64,000 nucleotides of DNA from Marsupella aquatica (Eukaryota; Marchantiophyta): contig OZ316891.1 of NCBI GenBank assembly GCA_973895155.1, positions 25,296,001-25,360,000 of the forward strand, given 5' to 3'. How positions within the stretch are numbered: position 1 is the stretch's first letter; every line of letters begins with the position of its first letter. The translations under genes were made by a program, and so were the position numbers. The notes under the pieces were generated by a model that was not told the DNA's origin, ran no database searches, and saw only the letters and a list, made by a program, of their open reading frames with translations. Below are positions 23,001 through 33,626 of this stretch, piece by piece.

Positions 23001-24480
23001 GGTGGCCTAGCCGATTGTGCCAGCGCTCTGTGGGAGTTGGAGGAACTATTTCTACATGTAATGCGTGTATGGTGGTGATGTATAACCCGGGAGGGTGGAT
23101 AGGCAAGGTTTCACAGATTTTCATTCCAGGTGGAGAATGGTCAATAATGTGTAGGACTTCACCCTCATTGGTCTTGCTTGTATATATGTGAAAGTTGTTA
23201 GCTCTTATGTCTTGGAAACTAATTAAATTTCGTGTGGCTTTAGGTGCGTATATTGCCGAGGAGATGTTGATTACTGTGCCCTGGGGGAAACAAACTGATG
23301 CGGGGCCGTGCCCTTCCTCAATATGATTCTGTCCTGTGATGGTAGTTATGGCTCTGTGAGAAGCTATAATTGTTCGAAAAAAATGTCGATTTCTTAGGAT
23401 GGAGTGGGAGGTCCCACTATCTACTATGCAATTAGATGGTGTTAATTTGCCTTGTGATTGTGCATCCATGTGAGCAACGTGGGTTTCTGGAAGGGGTGTA
23501 TCATGTGTATAAGCATGTATGTCTTCAGGAATTTCCATAAAATTGCCTTGTGCATCTTCTGTTTGCCTGTTTATACTTTCTTTATAGAGCTTGACCAAGT
23601 GTGCAGGAGCCCGACATTCTTTTTGTAAATGTCCTTTTGTACCGCATCGGAAACAAGAGGGTGTAATAAACTTATCTCTTGGTTGTGCTTGGTAGCCTCT
23701 TCCTCGATTCCGTCCGCCACCTCCGCGTTGATTCCAAGTGGGGTCTCGCTGGAATTCTTGGGATTGTTGTCGGAAGCTCCCACTGCCTCTGTATCCTTGG
23801 TAAGTTCCTCTTCCAAATGCACGTCCTCGGCTCCCCCTGAAGTTGCCACGTCCGCGCCCCCGGAATCTTGAGGCCATAAGATGAGTTTCTGGTCTGGCTG
23901 GAGGGGCTGCACTCCCTGGTGGTCTTGTTTTAGCATTGTTGAGCAGTATTATCTGATGCTTCTCAGCGAGGAGCATATGTGATATCAATTGAGAATACCG
24001 CGTGAAATTCATGTTTCGATATTGAGAGGCTAGAACTATGTTAGTTACATGAAAAGTGGACAGAGTCTTTTCGATCTGCTCTTCATCATCCACTGGATTA
24101 CCGCAGACAGCTAATTGGGAGGTAATTCGGAATAGTTCGTTGTTATAACTCGCAATTGTGCTGTAATCTTGTACTCGCAGGTTTATCCAATCGTGGCGGG
24201 CTGTCGCGAGTGATATGGTCCGCATATGATCGAAGCGTAATTGTAGTTCGTCCCATAGGACCCTTGGGTTGTAGTGATTGAGATATTGAGTCTTAAGCGG
24301 TTCAGCAAGATGGTGCCTGATTAGTATCAAGGCCTGAGCCTTCTGTTGTAATGTAGTACCTGCATCGGTTAAGGTTGTGTCTTGCAGGTCTTTAGATGCT
24401 AGATGTGCCTCCACATCTAAAGACCAAGACAAGTAATTTGCGCCATCGATCGCGAGAGCTTTGAAATGTAATTTCTCCAT
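20059..24480 (-). CDS. copia-2 gag-pol polyprotein with one internal TAG
   Basis: Start ATG at 24480 (MEKLHFKALAIDG). Gag has a CCHC knuckle (CFRCGTKGHLQKEC) after an RGRG-rich stretch. Protease is CIVDSGTSHSIL. Then come the GAG-preintegrase WHNRLGHPG, integrase (HADVCGPID, LRVDNAGEF, HFQNGIAES), RT (ARLVAKGYTQ, ILDVITAYLYG, then VAIYVDDINIFG) and RNase H (ADAGYLSD, YEDNRPCID). A single TAG at 21045-21043, between the first RT block and the SLYGLKQS motif, interrupts an otherwise continuous frame: the 24480-21043 and 21033-20059 parts share phase. With identical LTRs the stop is recent, or it is read through. The segment just before the TAG is not canonical RT. Confidence 0.92.
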
Positions 24481-24716
24481 GATTGATCAATGCTGCAATT
24501 GGAAGTTCCGATGCTGGCTAGCTTGTAATAAGGTTCTTTGATAATGCAATCGTTTATGGCTAAGGAGATGGTATCGTTCAAAACCTGATGGATTTCTCTC
24601 ACCGAGTTCCAAGAATCAGTTCCAATCGAGGAATAGTGCTGCTGAAGTTTAACTGCGCGTCATCTGCCTCTATCTAAAAAAAAATTTGTCACACACATCA
24701 GCTCGTGCTGATAACG

Positions 24717-24854
24717 TGTTTCATTCAATGTATTCACCAACAATGATCACGCTTCTCTTAGGAGTGTAAGAATATATGGGTTACATTGATGGGCAGTTAT
24801 GTAACTGCCCTAACTCCTAATTGTCACTTAGAGTGTAATCTACATCTTATAACA
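24717..24854 (-). repeat. copia-2 LTR (5' end of the element)
   Basis: 138 bp, apparently identical to 19489-19626, followed by the target duplication GACTC at 24855-24859. Confidence 0.95.
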
Positions 24855-24859
24855 GACTC

Positions 24860-26928
24860 TATAATTTTTTTAGTTTTTGCTGCTATTTGATTAGTACTTA
24901 AAAACACAAAGTTGTATGTATACACCGTTGTTGATGATAAAAGTAGTTCATCTTGGAGAAGTCGATTAGATATATTATCTTTCTCTGGAAAATATTTCCC
25001 ATCAATAGCAGACTCAGCACTTGCCTCAGTTGTGTACCATGTGATTTTGATTCTCTCAGGAATGTCTGCAGTTCTTGTCAAAATCTTTGACACCTTTGCC
25101 ATCCAAAACAACTTGCCTTCTGGATCCTTGTGGGCCGCTACACATATCATGGACCACTTATTGTTAACTTCCATATCTCTGAAATCTCCAAATTCAGCTT
25201 GCTTTCGTCAAGGTCCGGAGTACATAATTCTCTGTGGTCCAGCAACTTTGTCAACCAAAGTTGGATCAACACCTTCTTCAACAAGTTCATTTCTCACCCT
25301 TGGAAGTAGTTGTGCACCTTGATTTTGTTGCGGCCAAATCCACTCAAATAACCACTCACCTTCCTCTAGGTGGTTTTTGATAATATCTTTTTGTTTCTCT
25401 AAAAAACTCATCCACCAAAGTTTATCTTCATTGTCAAAGTAATTGAAACCTTCCTGGATAGCTTTTTCATATTTCACCAGAGTAGTTAATGCACCATTTG
25501 TATTGGAAGAATCATGGACATCATCCCTCTCAACACCTTTTGCTGACTTTAGTGACATTTGTGCAGCAACCCACATTCTTGAAGTTGGAATGTAATTGAC
25601 GAACGTCACTGCATCTCCCCAATCCTGGGTCGTGGAAAGATGTTTCCCGTGAAATGTTGTCTCTTCGTTTCCATCCTCCATGACTCGTTTGAATCTGAAT
25701 TGCCTTTGAAAAGTTATGAGATTGAGATCTCTCAAGACTCTACCTAAGACTCCCTTCTCATTTGGCTGGTTGTTTTCATTGACAAATTTTCAAAAATCGG
25801 CTACTTCATCCACAAATATGATCAAAGCTTCAGGTGAATATGCTCGTTGAATAATATCCTCAAGAGTCTCCAAGCAAAATGCTTTGTGCTTGTTTAACCT
25901 AGACAAAAATTTACTAAACATCTGATCTATCTGGTCATGTGTATGACCGACCAACAAGAAACCCACTTTAATCTTGTCAAAAATCTTCAAATCTACTAAC
26001 ATGTGAAGATAAGCCATCAAGAATTTATTCTTGTTTTCCCGAGTGGTATTATCTAATTGAAGATATAACACTCTTGGTAATGTCCCATCCCATGTATTCA
26101 ATACATTTTGAATAACATGTATGGTCAAGTTTGCATCATTATGGATATTGGGATATGTCAAAAATACTTTTGCTACAAGGTTCCTGTTGAAGATGAGACA
26201 ACCTACAACATGTATTGGAATGAAATACTTTTCATCCATGTTCTTTGGACAACAAAAAAATGTGGTAGCTCTGTTTTCTTTTGATCCATACCATCTATAC
26301 AAATACCCAAATACTTGTTGGGCTCATCATAGCATTTTTTACAATGCTTGGCTAACTTCATCCTTTCCAATGATTGTACTTTTTGATGCTCCATAAGGGC
26401 ATTGATATACTTTCCTGAAATGATACAATAGCAATGAATTAAAAATCAATAACTAAGGATAAACTTTGACAAATATTGAATTACATGTCATCAAATTAAA
26501 GTTGAAGGTTATAGTTAGTGGAACTTACTTTTATCCTCTTCAGTTGTTGCTTTGTCCCGAAGAGCCTTGAATTCAGTACAAGGACCACAAGTAGAAAATC
26601 GACTCCTTTTCGGAATTCGTACATTTGGAAAAAAAAAATTCCAAACACGCAAAAAATAAGAATATGTAACTTGTTGTTCTTCTCGCAACATTGTTTCAAC
26701 TTCAAAGATTCCATGTATTTCTTGCTTTGTCCAATTGTCTGGCAAGTGATGAATCTCTTTATGGGAAAGACTATCCATATTTTTTTGGAAAAAATCTTTC
26801 AACCATTCCACCAAGTTTAGAAATGAAGGTGAGTCTTCCTTACAAAAGGTATCTCGTTCAATCCTTGTAAACATGTTTGTGTGGTGCGTCCCATGGCTCC
26901 CTGAACCCAAGAAACCCCCCCAGCACAA
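24860..26928 (-). pseudogene. DUF7869-type transposon gene, copy B
   Basis: Minus strand, several exons. 26928-26522 has a VRIPKRSRF segment and a CGPC pair. 26394-26203 has GICIDGMDQKKTELPH. 26302-25790 has YPNIHND, LYLQLDNTTRENKNKF and VGFLLVGHTHDQIDQMFS. 25735-25208 has FHGKHLSTTQDWG and SRMWVAAQMSLKSAKG. 25174-24860 is the BAH-like end. It is collinear with copy A (120-1728). A frame change lies near 26250, and an in-frame TGA at 25210-25208 matches the position of the TGA in copy A. Before the copia-2 insertion its 3' end ran on to a TAG at about 19410-19408, overlapping the Ulp1 gene tail to tail by about 27 bases. Probably a transposase or accessory gene of the same element; function unknown. 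Confidence 0.7.
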
Positions 26929-27660
26929 GCCGATTCCCGCAGGTTTCGCGCTTGGCGGGGCCGTTTCCGTGGCTTAGCGGCATGGGACACTGCTAACCTC
27001 TTCTACATCTATTAACATTTTACACACATATACTGGACAGATCCTTCATCGGGTCATGAGATATGAAGCCGGCCTTCCCTTGTCTACCTCTCCTTCTTGT
27101 TAGGTATGTTTGGATTCCGCCGCTGGAATAATCCCCAATAGGCTTGGTTAAGCCGCTAAGACCTCTCTCAGCTCGACACATCCAACTCTCACTCCCTTGC
27201 TTACTTTCCTTCCCTATTAGTTGATGTGGGCACTCTTCACACAAGTTAATGCGACACACAAATAGTAAAATGACTCCTTCTGACTGAGTCATACCATGCA
27301 CTTGCCATACAAACAGTACATCTCATACACAAGCTCTGCGAACTAAGCCGTGAGGCCAACTCTATTCAGCTCTTAGGCATGAGGAAACATGAATATACAC
27401 AAGGTCACGGTATAACTAACCGAGAGCTTCTCTTACTACTTGATCCCAGCCCGGCTGGTGCAAACTAAAAACTTGCTAAAGAAGAGGCCCTGAGCTCCCC
27501 GCTGCCCAGGTACTTATCCTGGTAGTGGATCCGCCTAATTCTTTGCAGCGTAAGCCTAATCTATCTGACAGTAATCTACTTGCCCGAATCTACCTATGTA
27601 CAGCAAGGTAGGAGCACAAGTGTTTCTCCTACCAGTGGAACCGCAATCCCACTAAGCTAA
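26929..27660. other. Unassigned region upstream of DUF7869 copy B
   Basis: No ORF with recognisable motifs and no repeat that I can match elsewhere in the window. It may hold the promoter of copy B (reading left) or the boundary between elements 1 and 2. I could not find terminal inverted repeats here. Confidence 0.3.
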
Positions 27661-27779
27661 GTGTCAGGGCCGCTCAGGGTACATTCTGCACGTCGTGGTC
27701 TTGAAAGTCCCATCGTGCGGGCCCACAATCCCTCATGCGGGCCCGATCCCCTCTTTGCCCTACATCAACTTTTTATCCA

Positions 27780-29060
27780 TACTACTCGGCGAGGGTCTCT
27801 GAGATCTATTCGGGACTCCTGGGGCCCACACTCCTGTGCAAGCTCGAGTTTCACAGTAGGAAATTTGTTGACTTTTCAACATTGACTGTTCAACATCGAC
27901 TCTCCGAGTCGGAGCATCATCGACTTTTGATTCCGTCTCTTACTCGGCGAGGGTCTCTGAGATGGATTTGGATGTAGGATTCCAAGATTGCCTCCTTGGC
28001 GCAGGTCTACTTCAGAGTTTGGTGTCGGTTGTTTGGAGTGCATATCATACTCGGCGAGCCTCTCTGAGATATATTCGAGCATTGTAAAAGAGAGAAAACG
28101 CCGGTCTGTACGGATATTTGCAAAAAAAATTGGATTCATGGTACGGAGAAGCGTTTCTAGTTCCATAATCCCATTTGGGCGAGGGTCTCCGAGATATATT
28201 CGAGCATTGTAGAGGAAAAAATGCCCAATTTGGAGTTGCCGAGTTGTTTTGTACGGATAATTGTAAAAAGTTTATGGATTTATGGTACGGAGAAGTGTTT
28301 CTAGTTCCATAGTCCCATTTCGGCGAGGGTCTCCAACATCTTGGGTCCCACGACAGGGGACTAGTGCCTCTCAATTCCATCTCGGAGAGGGTCTCCGAGA
28401 GACACGATGCCTGATCTGCCTTACCTTTCCTCCCGTGATATGGTCCAAGAGTTTAGAGGCATTGCCATTTCATGCACACTACTCCTTCTCGAAGAGGGTC
28501 TCCGAGAGTACAAGGTGTCTGAAGTTCTTCATCTCCTAGATAAAGTGAAGACATTTGGGGCACGCCTTTCTATGTTGGTGAGGGTCTCTGACATGGAGCA
28601 GGGGTCTTTTGGATTTAGATTGTCAACTTCCTTGTCCACAATCCTCTTTTGCGAGTGTCTCAAAACAGGATGACTGCCAGATGTGGCACACCACGCCATC
28701 TCGGAGAGGGTCTCTGAGATCTATCGGTGTTGTCTCATTGCAGCTTTGTATACCCCACCCAAGGGTATATAGGTTTAGGGTTTAGAGGTCTTTGTCAATC
28801 CCGCTATCCATTCTCGGCGAGGGTCTTTGAGATTTGGACTTGTATTGTGGGCCCCCATTCCCTCTTTGGGATGAGGCTCCGAGATGTTGACACGTCTCAG
28901 TATTGGCCCGCTATCCATTCTCGGCGAGGGTCTTTGAGATTTGGACTCGTATTGTGGGCCCCCATTCCCTCTTTGGGACGAGGCTCTGAGATGTTGACAC
29001 GTCTCAGTATGGGCCGCAATTAATTGTTGGCGAGGGTCTTTGAGATTTGGACCCTAAATC
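27780..29060. repeat. TCTCGGCGAGGGTCTCTGAGAT array (family 2), first block
   Basis: About thirteen copies of a 20-23 bp imperfect palindrome (CTCGGCGAGGGTCTCTGAGAT), at roughly 27784, 27942, 28050, 28170, 28322, 28381, 28488, 28575, 28695, 28812, 28918 and 29030. The last part is a tandem duplication of about 107 bp (28800-28906 against 28907-29015). The array lies upstream of the ATG of element 2, where an intron acceptor (CTTAG at 29898-29902) precedes the start, so it is probably intronic or leader. From 29070 to 29900 I see no gene. Confidence 0.85.
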
Positions 29061-29908
29061 TCATACCCCCGTACTGGGCCGTAAACCCTAGAACCTTATG
29101 TACTTTCTTGTTTGGCCGCGTACTTTCTTGTTTGGCCCGTTAATTAACAAGATGTATGTTCTCTAGTATAGTTTGGATCTCCCGTATCCATGTACTTGTG
29201 TGCGGTGCGGTACTGGGGATCTCTCGTATCCATGGAGTACTTCCGTGCGGTGCGGTACGTGCGGTACGAGGGTCCTTCTTCCTTACTCTTCCTCGTCACT
29301 CTTGCTCTTCATGCTTCGTTAGGGCTTTCAACGTTGTTCTCACTTATCCTTGCGCTTCCTCACTCTTCATCATTCACTCCCCGTCTCATTCACTCACCGT
29401 TATTCCTCACGCATCCTCGCTCTTCCTAGGTCCCCTCCGCTCTTTGTCCCAGTCTTCCAATCACGTTGGCTTTCCTCTCTTCCACTTATTCTCGGCAAGT
29501 GTGGCCGTGTGCCCTGGTTTGCGAAGGTGTTTTGAAGGCTTCACTTTGGCGGCGGTCGAGTCTCGTAGTTTCAAGCTCTGTGCTGGTTGGCAAAGGTGAT
29601 TTGAAGGTCTCAGTTTGGTTTGAGCTCGGCAGCGGTCGACTCTCGAAGTTTCAAGCTTTGTGCTGCAAAGGGTGATTTGAAGGTCTCAGTCGGCGGTGGT
29701 CGAATCACTCTCAGCGGGTTGTAGTTTTAAGCGCGGCGCTTCACCCATCTCCGAGGTTGGATCTTTTGTTCACTGCATGATTGTCTACACGATTTGAATG
29801 TATGTTGCAAGCTCGACATGTCAAAACTTTTGCTCGGCGGGGCTCGCCAAGATGTATGGTTATTGTGAAGTAATTCTTGAATGTTTTCTCATGTAATCTT
29901 AGATCACA

Positions 29909-31962
29909 ATGGTGAAGAGGAAAGACTCGGCTGGTTCTGTCGCTGGACCTGTTGATAGCGGAACTTCTCAACGGAGTAAGAAACAACGGTCTTTGTCCCC
30001 TTCGCCAGTGACATCTCGACTAACACGCTCACAAGGTGGTCCCCTTGTGGAGTCAGTGGACTCAGGGAGGAAGTTTGAGCCAAAGCAAATATCGTTCAAG
30101 CCAATAGAAGCAGCGGAATTAGCAGATATTGCAGAGAAGGGAGCTTGGGAGTTGATCGTCTCCAAGTATGAGACGAAGTTTGAAAAGGATCCTCCCCGGA
30201 TCCCCTTATGCCGGCTCATGCCAATGGAGGCCGTCAGGAATCTTCATGATGAGTCAGTGGTCAAACTAAAAAAAGGATTCAGAGAGAGCGGCTATGTTGT
30301 AAAGCTCAGCGAGTTCCACATCACTGAGTTCAATGAAGCAGGGGAGACGAGGACAGTGGCAGAGTTCAAGCCCTATTGGGACTCGCTGTGGACTGAAATC
30401 AATGAGCAGTTTGAGCAAGAGTGCGATGCGTCAGAGGACTTCAAAATGCTCAAGGACAAGATGTTTTGGGTTTTTGACGGAAACCATAGGTACACAGCTT
30501 GGTCTGCAGTTGCGGAGGAGTTTCCAGATCAACCGCAGTACCATCCGTGTGTCAGATTCTCTCTTTTGAACGCTGGAAAGGACGGATTCAAGAAGGTTGA
30601 GCAAGCAATGCACGCTCTGAACTCGTAAGTAACTCACATTTTGCAACAACAGGTATACAATATCGTTTCCCTTGTGTGAATACCCTATTGGCAATCTGTC
30701 AAAGATTGCCCTGTTTGAATGTTAGACCTAAGAACATTCTTTGCCGTGTCCAGGATAAGCGTGACTGTCATGAGGACGTCATGGTTTAATGACGCCGATC
30801 GGGTGGCGAAGCTGTTGAACACTCCATTGGAGGAGTACAGTTTGCTTATGTCCAAGGAGACGCTGGAGGGTTTCCTCAAGGCTCGAAATCGTGGCCACGG
30901 GAAGACTTGGTACTCCAAGAACATGACAAAAGAGGCAGCTGTGTACATCATGAGCTGGTCAAACATTGAAGCGGGGCGAATCAATATTTCGAAGGAAATG
31001 GCACAAGATGCAGGTCGTGGGCACCCGTGGAATGCCAAGAGACTTGAGCATGAGACTGAGGCAATGATTACTGCTGCGTGCAAGAGCTGGGACACTAAGT
31101 TCCCCAAGCTCGTGGCCTGCATGAATCCAGCCAATGGTTTGGAATTAATCCCGGCATGTCGACAGCTCTATCACAAGTTGGCAAAGGAGGCCAAGCAGGG
31201 TGTCATGAATGTGCAGGTTGGATTGGATCGGATCCACTTGTTTTCTGGGGCTTGGTTAACTGCAGAGTGCAGATTAAAACTCTTGAAGGCTCATTTTGGA
31301 ACGGAGGAAGATAGGAGTAGGTATCACCATCCACGTAGCAATAGTGATTCAGCGGTTAGATCATGGCTAGCAGTGTGGTCAATGTGGTGTTACATCGACT
31401 ACGTTGGTTGTATCTTGTTGACCAATTTTGCTGAGAAGGCCTACCAGCCTAGCAATTTTAGCGGAACGCAAGAGGAATTTGCTGAGCTTTATAGAAAGCT
31501 TTACCGATCTTATGTGCAAGAGAAATCCTTAAAAGTAGGCGGTGACATTTGGAATGAAGGGAATACCAAATTGGCGTTTTGGGAAGCGTGGATTAAGCGA
31601 ACAAAGCGGTGCATGACAAGATTTCTCATACATCAGGAGAACATGAATGCAACAATGTTGAAACAACTACCATTGGCGATTAGATCTTGGATGGAGGCTA
31701 CAGGTAGCCTTAGCATGTATCCATGTGATGGTCGCATGCCTCATGGCAGAGTATTCTCGGATTGGGAACGGAGGAACTGCCCATGGTACATGGAGTATGA
31801 CAATTGGAACACTTTTCTCGAGGTTGTCGAGAAGGATAGTGCAGACCTGCTCAAAGAAGCACAGGAACCTAGTAATTACTACGATATAACAAAGTTGCGA
31901 CAACTGTCAGATTCAGTAACGGAGGCAACAGAGGTGGAGACCCTTATCCCAACTGACCCTGC
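29909..31962 (+). CDS. Element 2 polyprotein, ParB-like N-terminal part
   Basis: ATG 29909. Exon 29909-30624 has a basic, Ser-rich head and then a ParB/sulfiredoxin-like domain: IPLCRLMPMEAVRNLHDESV, KKGFRESGYVVKL, and the nucleotide-binding type motif FDGNHRYTAW (D at 30476). The GT-AG intron 30625-30753 is phase 2. The exon from 30754 continues with an all-alpha region (SWFNDADRVAKLL, GLDRIHLFSGAW, WERRNCPWYMEYDNW) of no family I know. No stop interrupts these parts. At 31962 the exon is cut by the gypsy insertion; the frame resumes at 41536. In bacteria and phages ParB domains bind DNA and use CTP or act as nucleases; here DNA binding is inference. Confidence 0.72.
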
Positions 31963-32292
31963 TGTCACACCATTCTGAGTAGTGTAGGAGTGTATCGTAC
32001 TATCTAGGTCCGTATGTTTGGTATGTGTGCTATATGAGCCGATAAGGTTCCGTCAGGTTTGTGTGAGAGGGTACTTCTCACTTGTGAGGCATTGAAAGGT
32101 CATCTTTCAATGTTGAGCCTTGGAGAGAGAGGAGCTTGAGTGTGGCTATGGTGGCTGTGAGCTCCGCTTGTGTAACGTGGATTCCTTGAGTAGTGCAAGG
32201 TGCGTTGGCTTGACATACGTGTGTGATCGGATCGGTGCGGGATTGATGGGGTATTGTTGACTGGGATCATTGTGCCGATTGTATTGAGATTA
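31961..32292 (+). repeat. Terminal repeat module A1
   Basis: 332 bp, matching 41063-41394 (A2) with four differences, all transitions and three in CG dinucleotides. Contains the hairpin CATTGAAAGGTCATCTTTCAATG at 32090-32112. It is followed directly by internal sequence, with no B module. Confidence 0.93.
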
Positions 32293-32303
32293 CATTGAAA
32301 GAT
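32292..32303 (+). promoter_or_regulatory. Candidate self-priming site
   Basis: ACATTGAAAGAT starts at the last base of A1, where a primer binding site belongs. It is a perfect 12-base complement of ATCTTTCAATGT at 32102-32113 inside A1. No tRNA-like primer site is visible here. This resembles the Tf1/Tf2 arrangement in fission yeast, where the transcript's own 5' end primes; that parallel is inference. Confidence 0.45.
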
Positions 32304-33626
32304 CACATTCGAAATCTGTTGTACGGACAGAAGTTCGATTGATTGAGTTATCGACGGTTTGTGGTAGCTCGGATTGTGTGTTGTTATCGAACAGATCGTT
32401 GGTATCTTGACCTGTATTGTTGTTGTCCGATCGGCCTGCTTCCCGATCGATGTACAGATCTATGATTGGTGACAGGTTTTGAGTTGGAGGTTGATTGATG
32501 ATTCGTGGAGGAAAGCGAATGTTGAGTAGATGTTGGACAGTGGAAGTCGATCCGTGAGGCTTCAGATCCGATTGCCGGCTACTGTGAGGCTTCAGATCTG
32601 ATTGTCGGCTACCGTGGGGCTTTAGATCTGATTGCCGGCTATTGTTGGACGATGTTGGCAAGGCGCAGGTGAAGCGACGGCTCTTTTCCTAAAGAAACGG
32701 AGCTGCCAATTCATCGTTTCAATGAAAGAAACGAGGGTCAAAGGTGTTGAATCAAGCTGCTGCCAATTCTGTGGAAGGGCTGCATTTTTCATGAAGGAAA
32801 TCGACAATTTTCGGGAGCTTTTTGTGAAGGAAGTAATCGTTTTTGGGGTCAGGTGCGAGGCGACGCGCGAGGTCACCCATCCCGAAAGTGCTCACGCGAG
32901 GCGACGCGTGAGGTCACCCATCCCGAAAGTGCTCCCAACCACGAGCACGAAGTCACCCATCGCGAGCGCAGGCAGGCGCGAGGTCGAGGTCACCCATCCC
33001 GGGGCTATTCTGGGCCGTGAGCGCGCGAGGGGAGGCACGAGGTCGAGCGCGAGGAGGTCACCCATCCCGGGGCTATTCCCAGCCGCGAGCGCTTAACTGG
33101 CAAGTTCTCATCCCACCTTGTGTACACACAAGCTTTGACAACTTGTTGTTTAGATTCAAGCGCCAGGGGCCTTTATACACCTCCCAGTTTGTTTAGAGGT
33201 CTATTCTAGGCCAAATCAGAGGCTGTTTTAGGGTTTTTGATACTTCTGAGTCCATCTAAACTCACAGATTGAACCAATTTTGCCTTGGTTCTCATCTACA
33301 ACATTGGAGTGCCATTGTGAAGCCTATTATGAAGGCTCTTCCTTGAACCTTATGCACATTGTCATATTGATTTGCATTTGCTTTTGTGTGGAGAGTTGAA
33401 TGGTATCCATTCTTGTTTCTGGATCCTCTTCACACATGTTTCCTGTTTATGCGCCATGTTAGTTTGGTGTGGGCGCTTGATTCCATAGGAGTGATCCAGG
33501 TTTGCAACTGGACACTCTAGTGTGCTCTGTATTTCTTTCCTAGTGATGTTGGAGTGATGCCCAACACACCATGGTGAGTGCTTGTGGTGCTGACAGGGAT
33601 AGATTGCCCTTAGGGTTAGCACATAG
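32304..33626 (+). other. Leader of the DNMT-gypsy
   Basis: No coding motif. It contains a short tandem repeat (three copies of about 35 bp with ttcagatctgattgccggctac, 32555-32645) and a GC-rich block of repeated GAGGTCACCCATCCCG units (32865-33080). The gag frame becomes open after a TAG at 33624; I see no good ATG before 33825. Confidence 0.5.

Larger units (their letters stand above)
19489..24854 (-). mobile_element. Ty1/copia retrotransposon, copia-2 (young, nearly intact)
   Basis: 5366 bp on the minus strand. The 138-bp LTRs at 19489-19626 and 24717-24854 look identical base for base. The 5-bp target duplication is GACTC (19484-19488, 24855-24859). The polypurine tract AAGGGGGAG (minus strand) abuts the downstream LTR. 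After the upstream LTR the minus strand reads TTATCAGCACGAGC, a primer-site-like segment seen in other plant copia elements; I cannot name its tRNA with certainty. The element separates the Ulp1 gene from the DUF7869-type gene. Confidence 0.96.

Noticed and set aside
23571-23936. Overlapping minus-strand ORF within copia-2
   Set aside because: Shadow of the gag Arg/Gly-rich region in another frame, with no motif of its own.
29156-29675. Plus-strand ORFs upstream of element 2
   Set aside because: Leader or intron region with low-complexity CT-rich sequence; a splice acceptor at 29902 and the ATG at 29909 follow in another frame.
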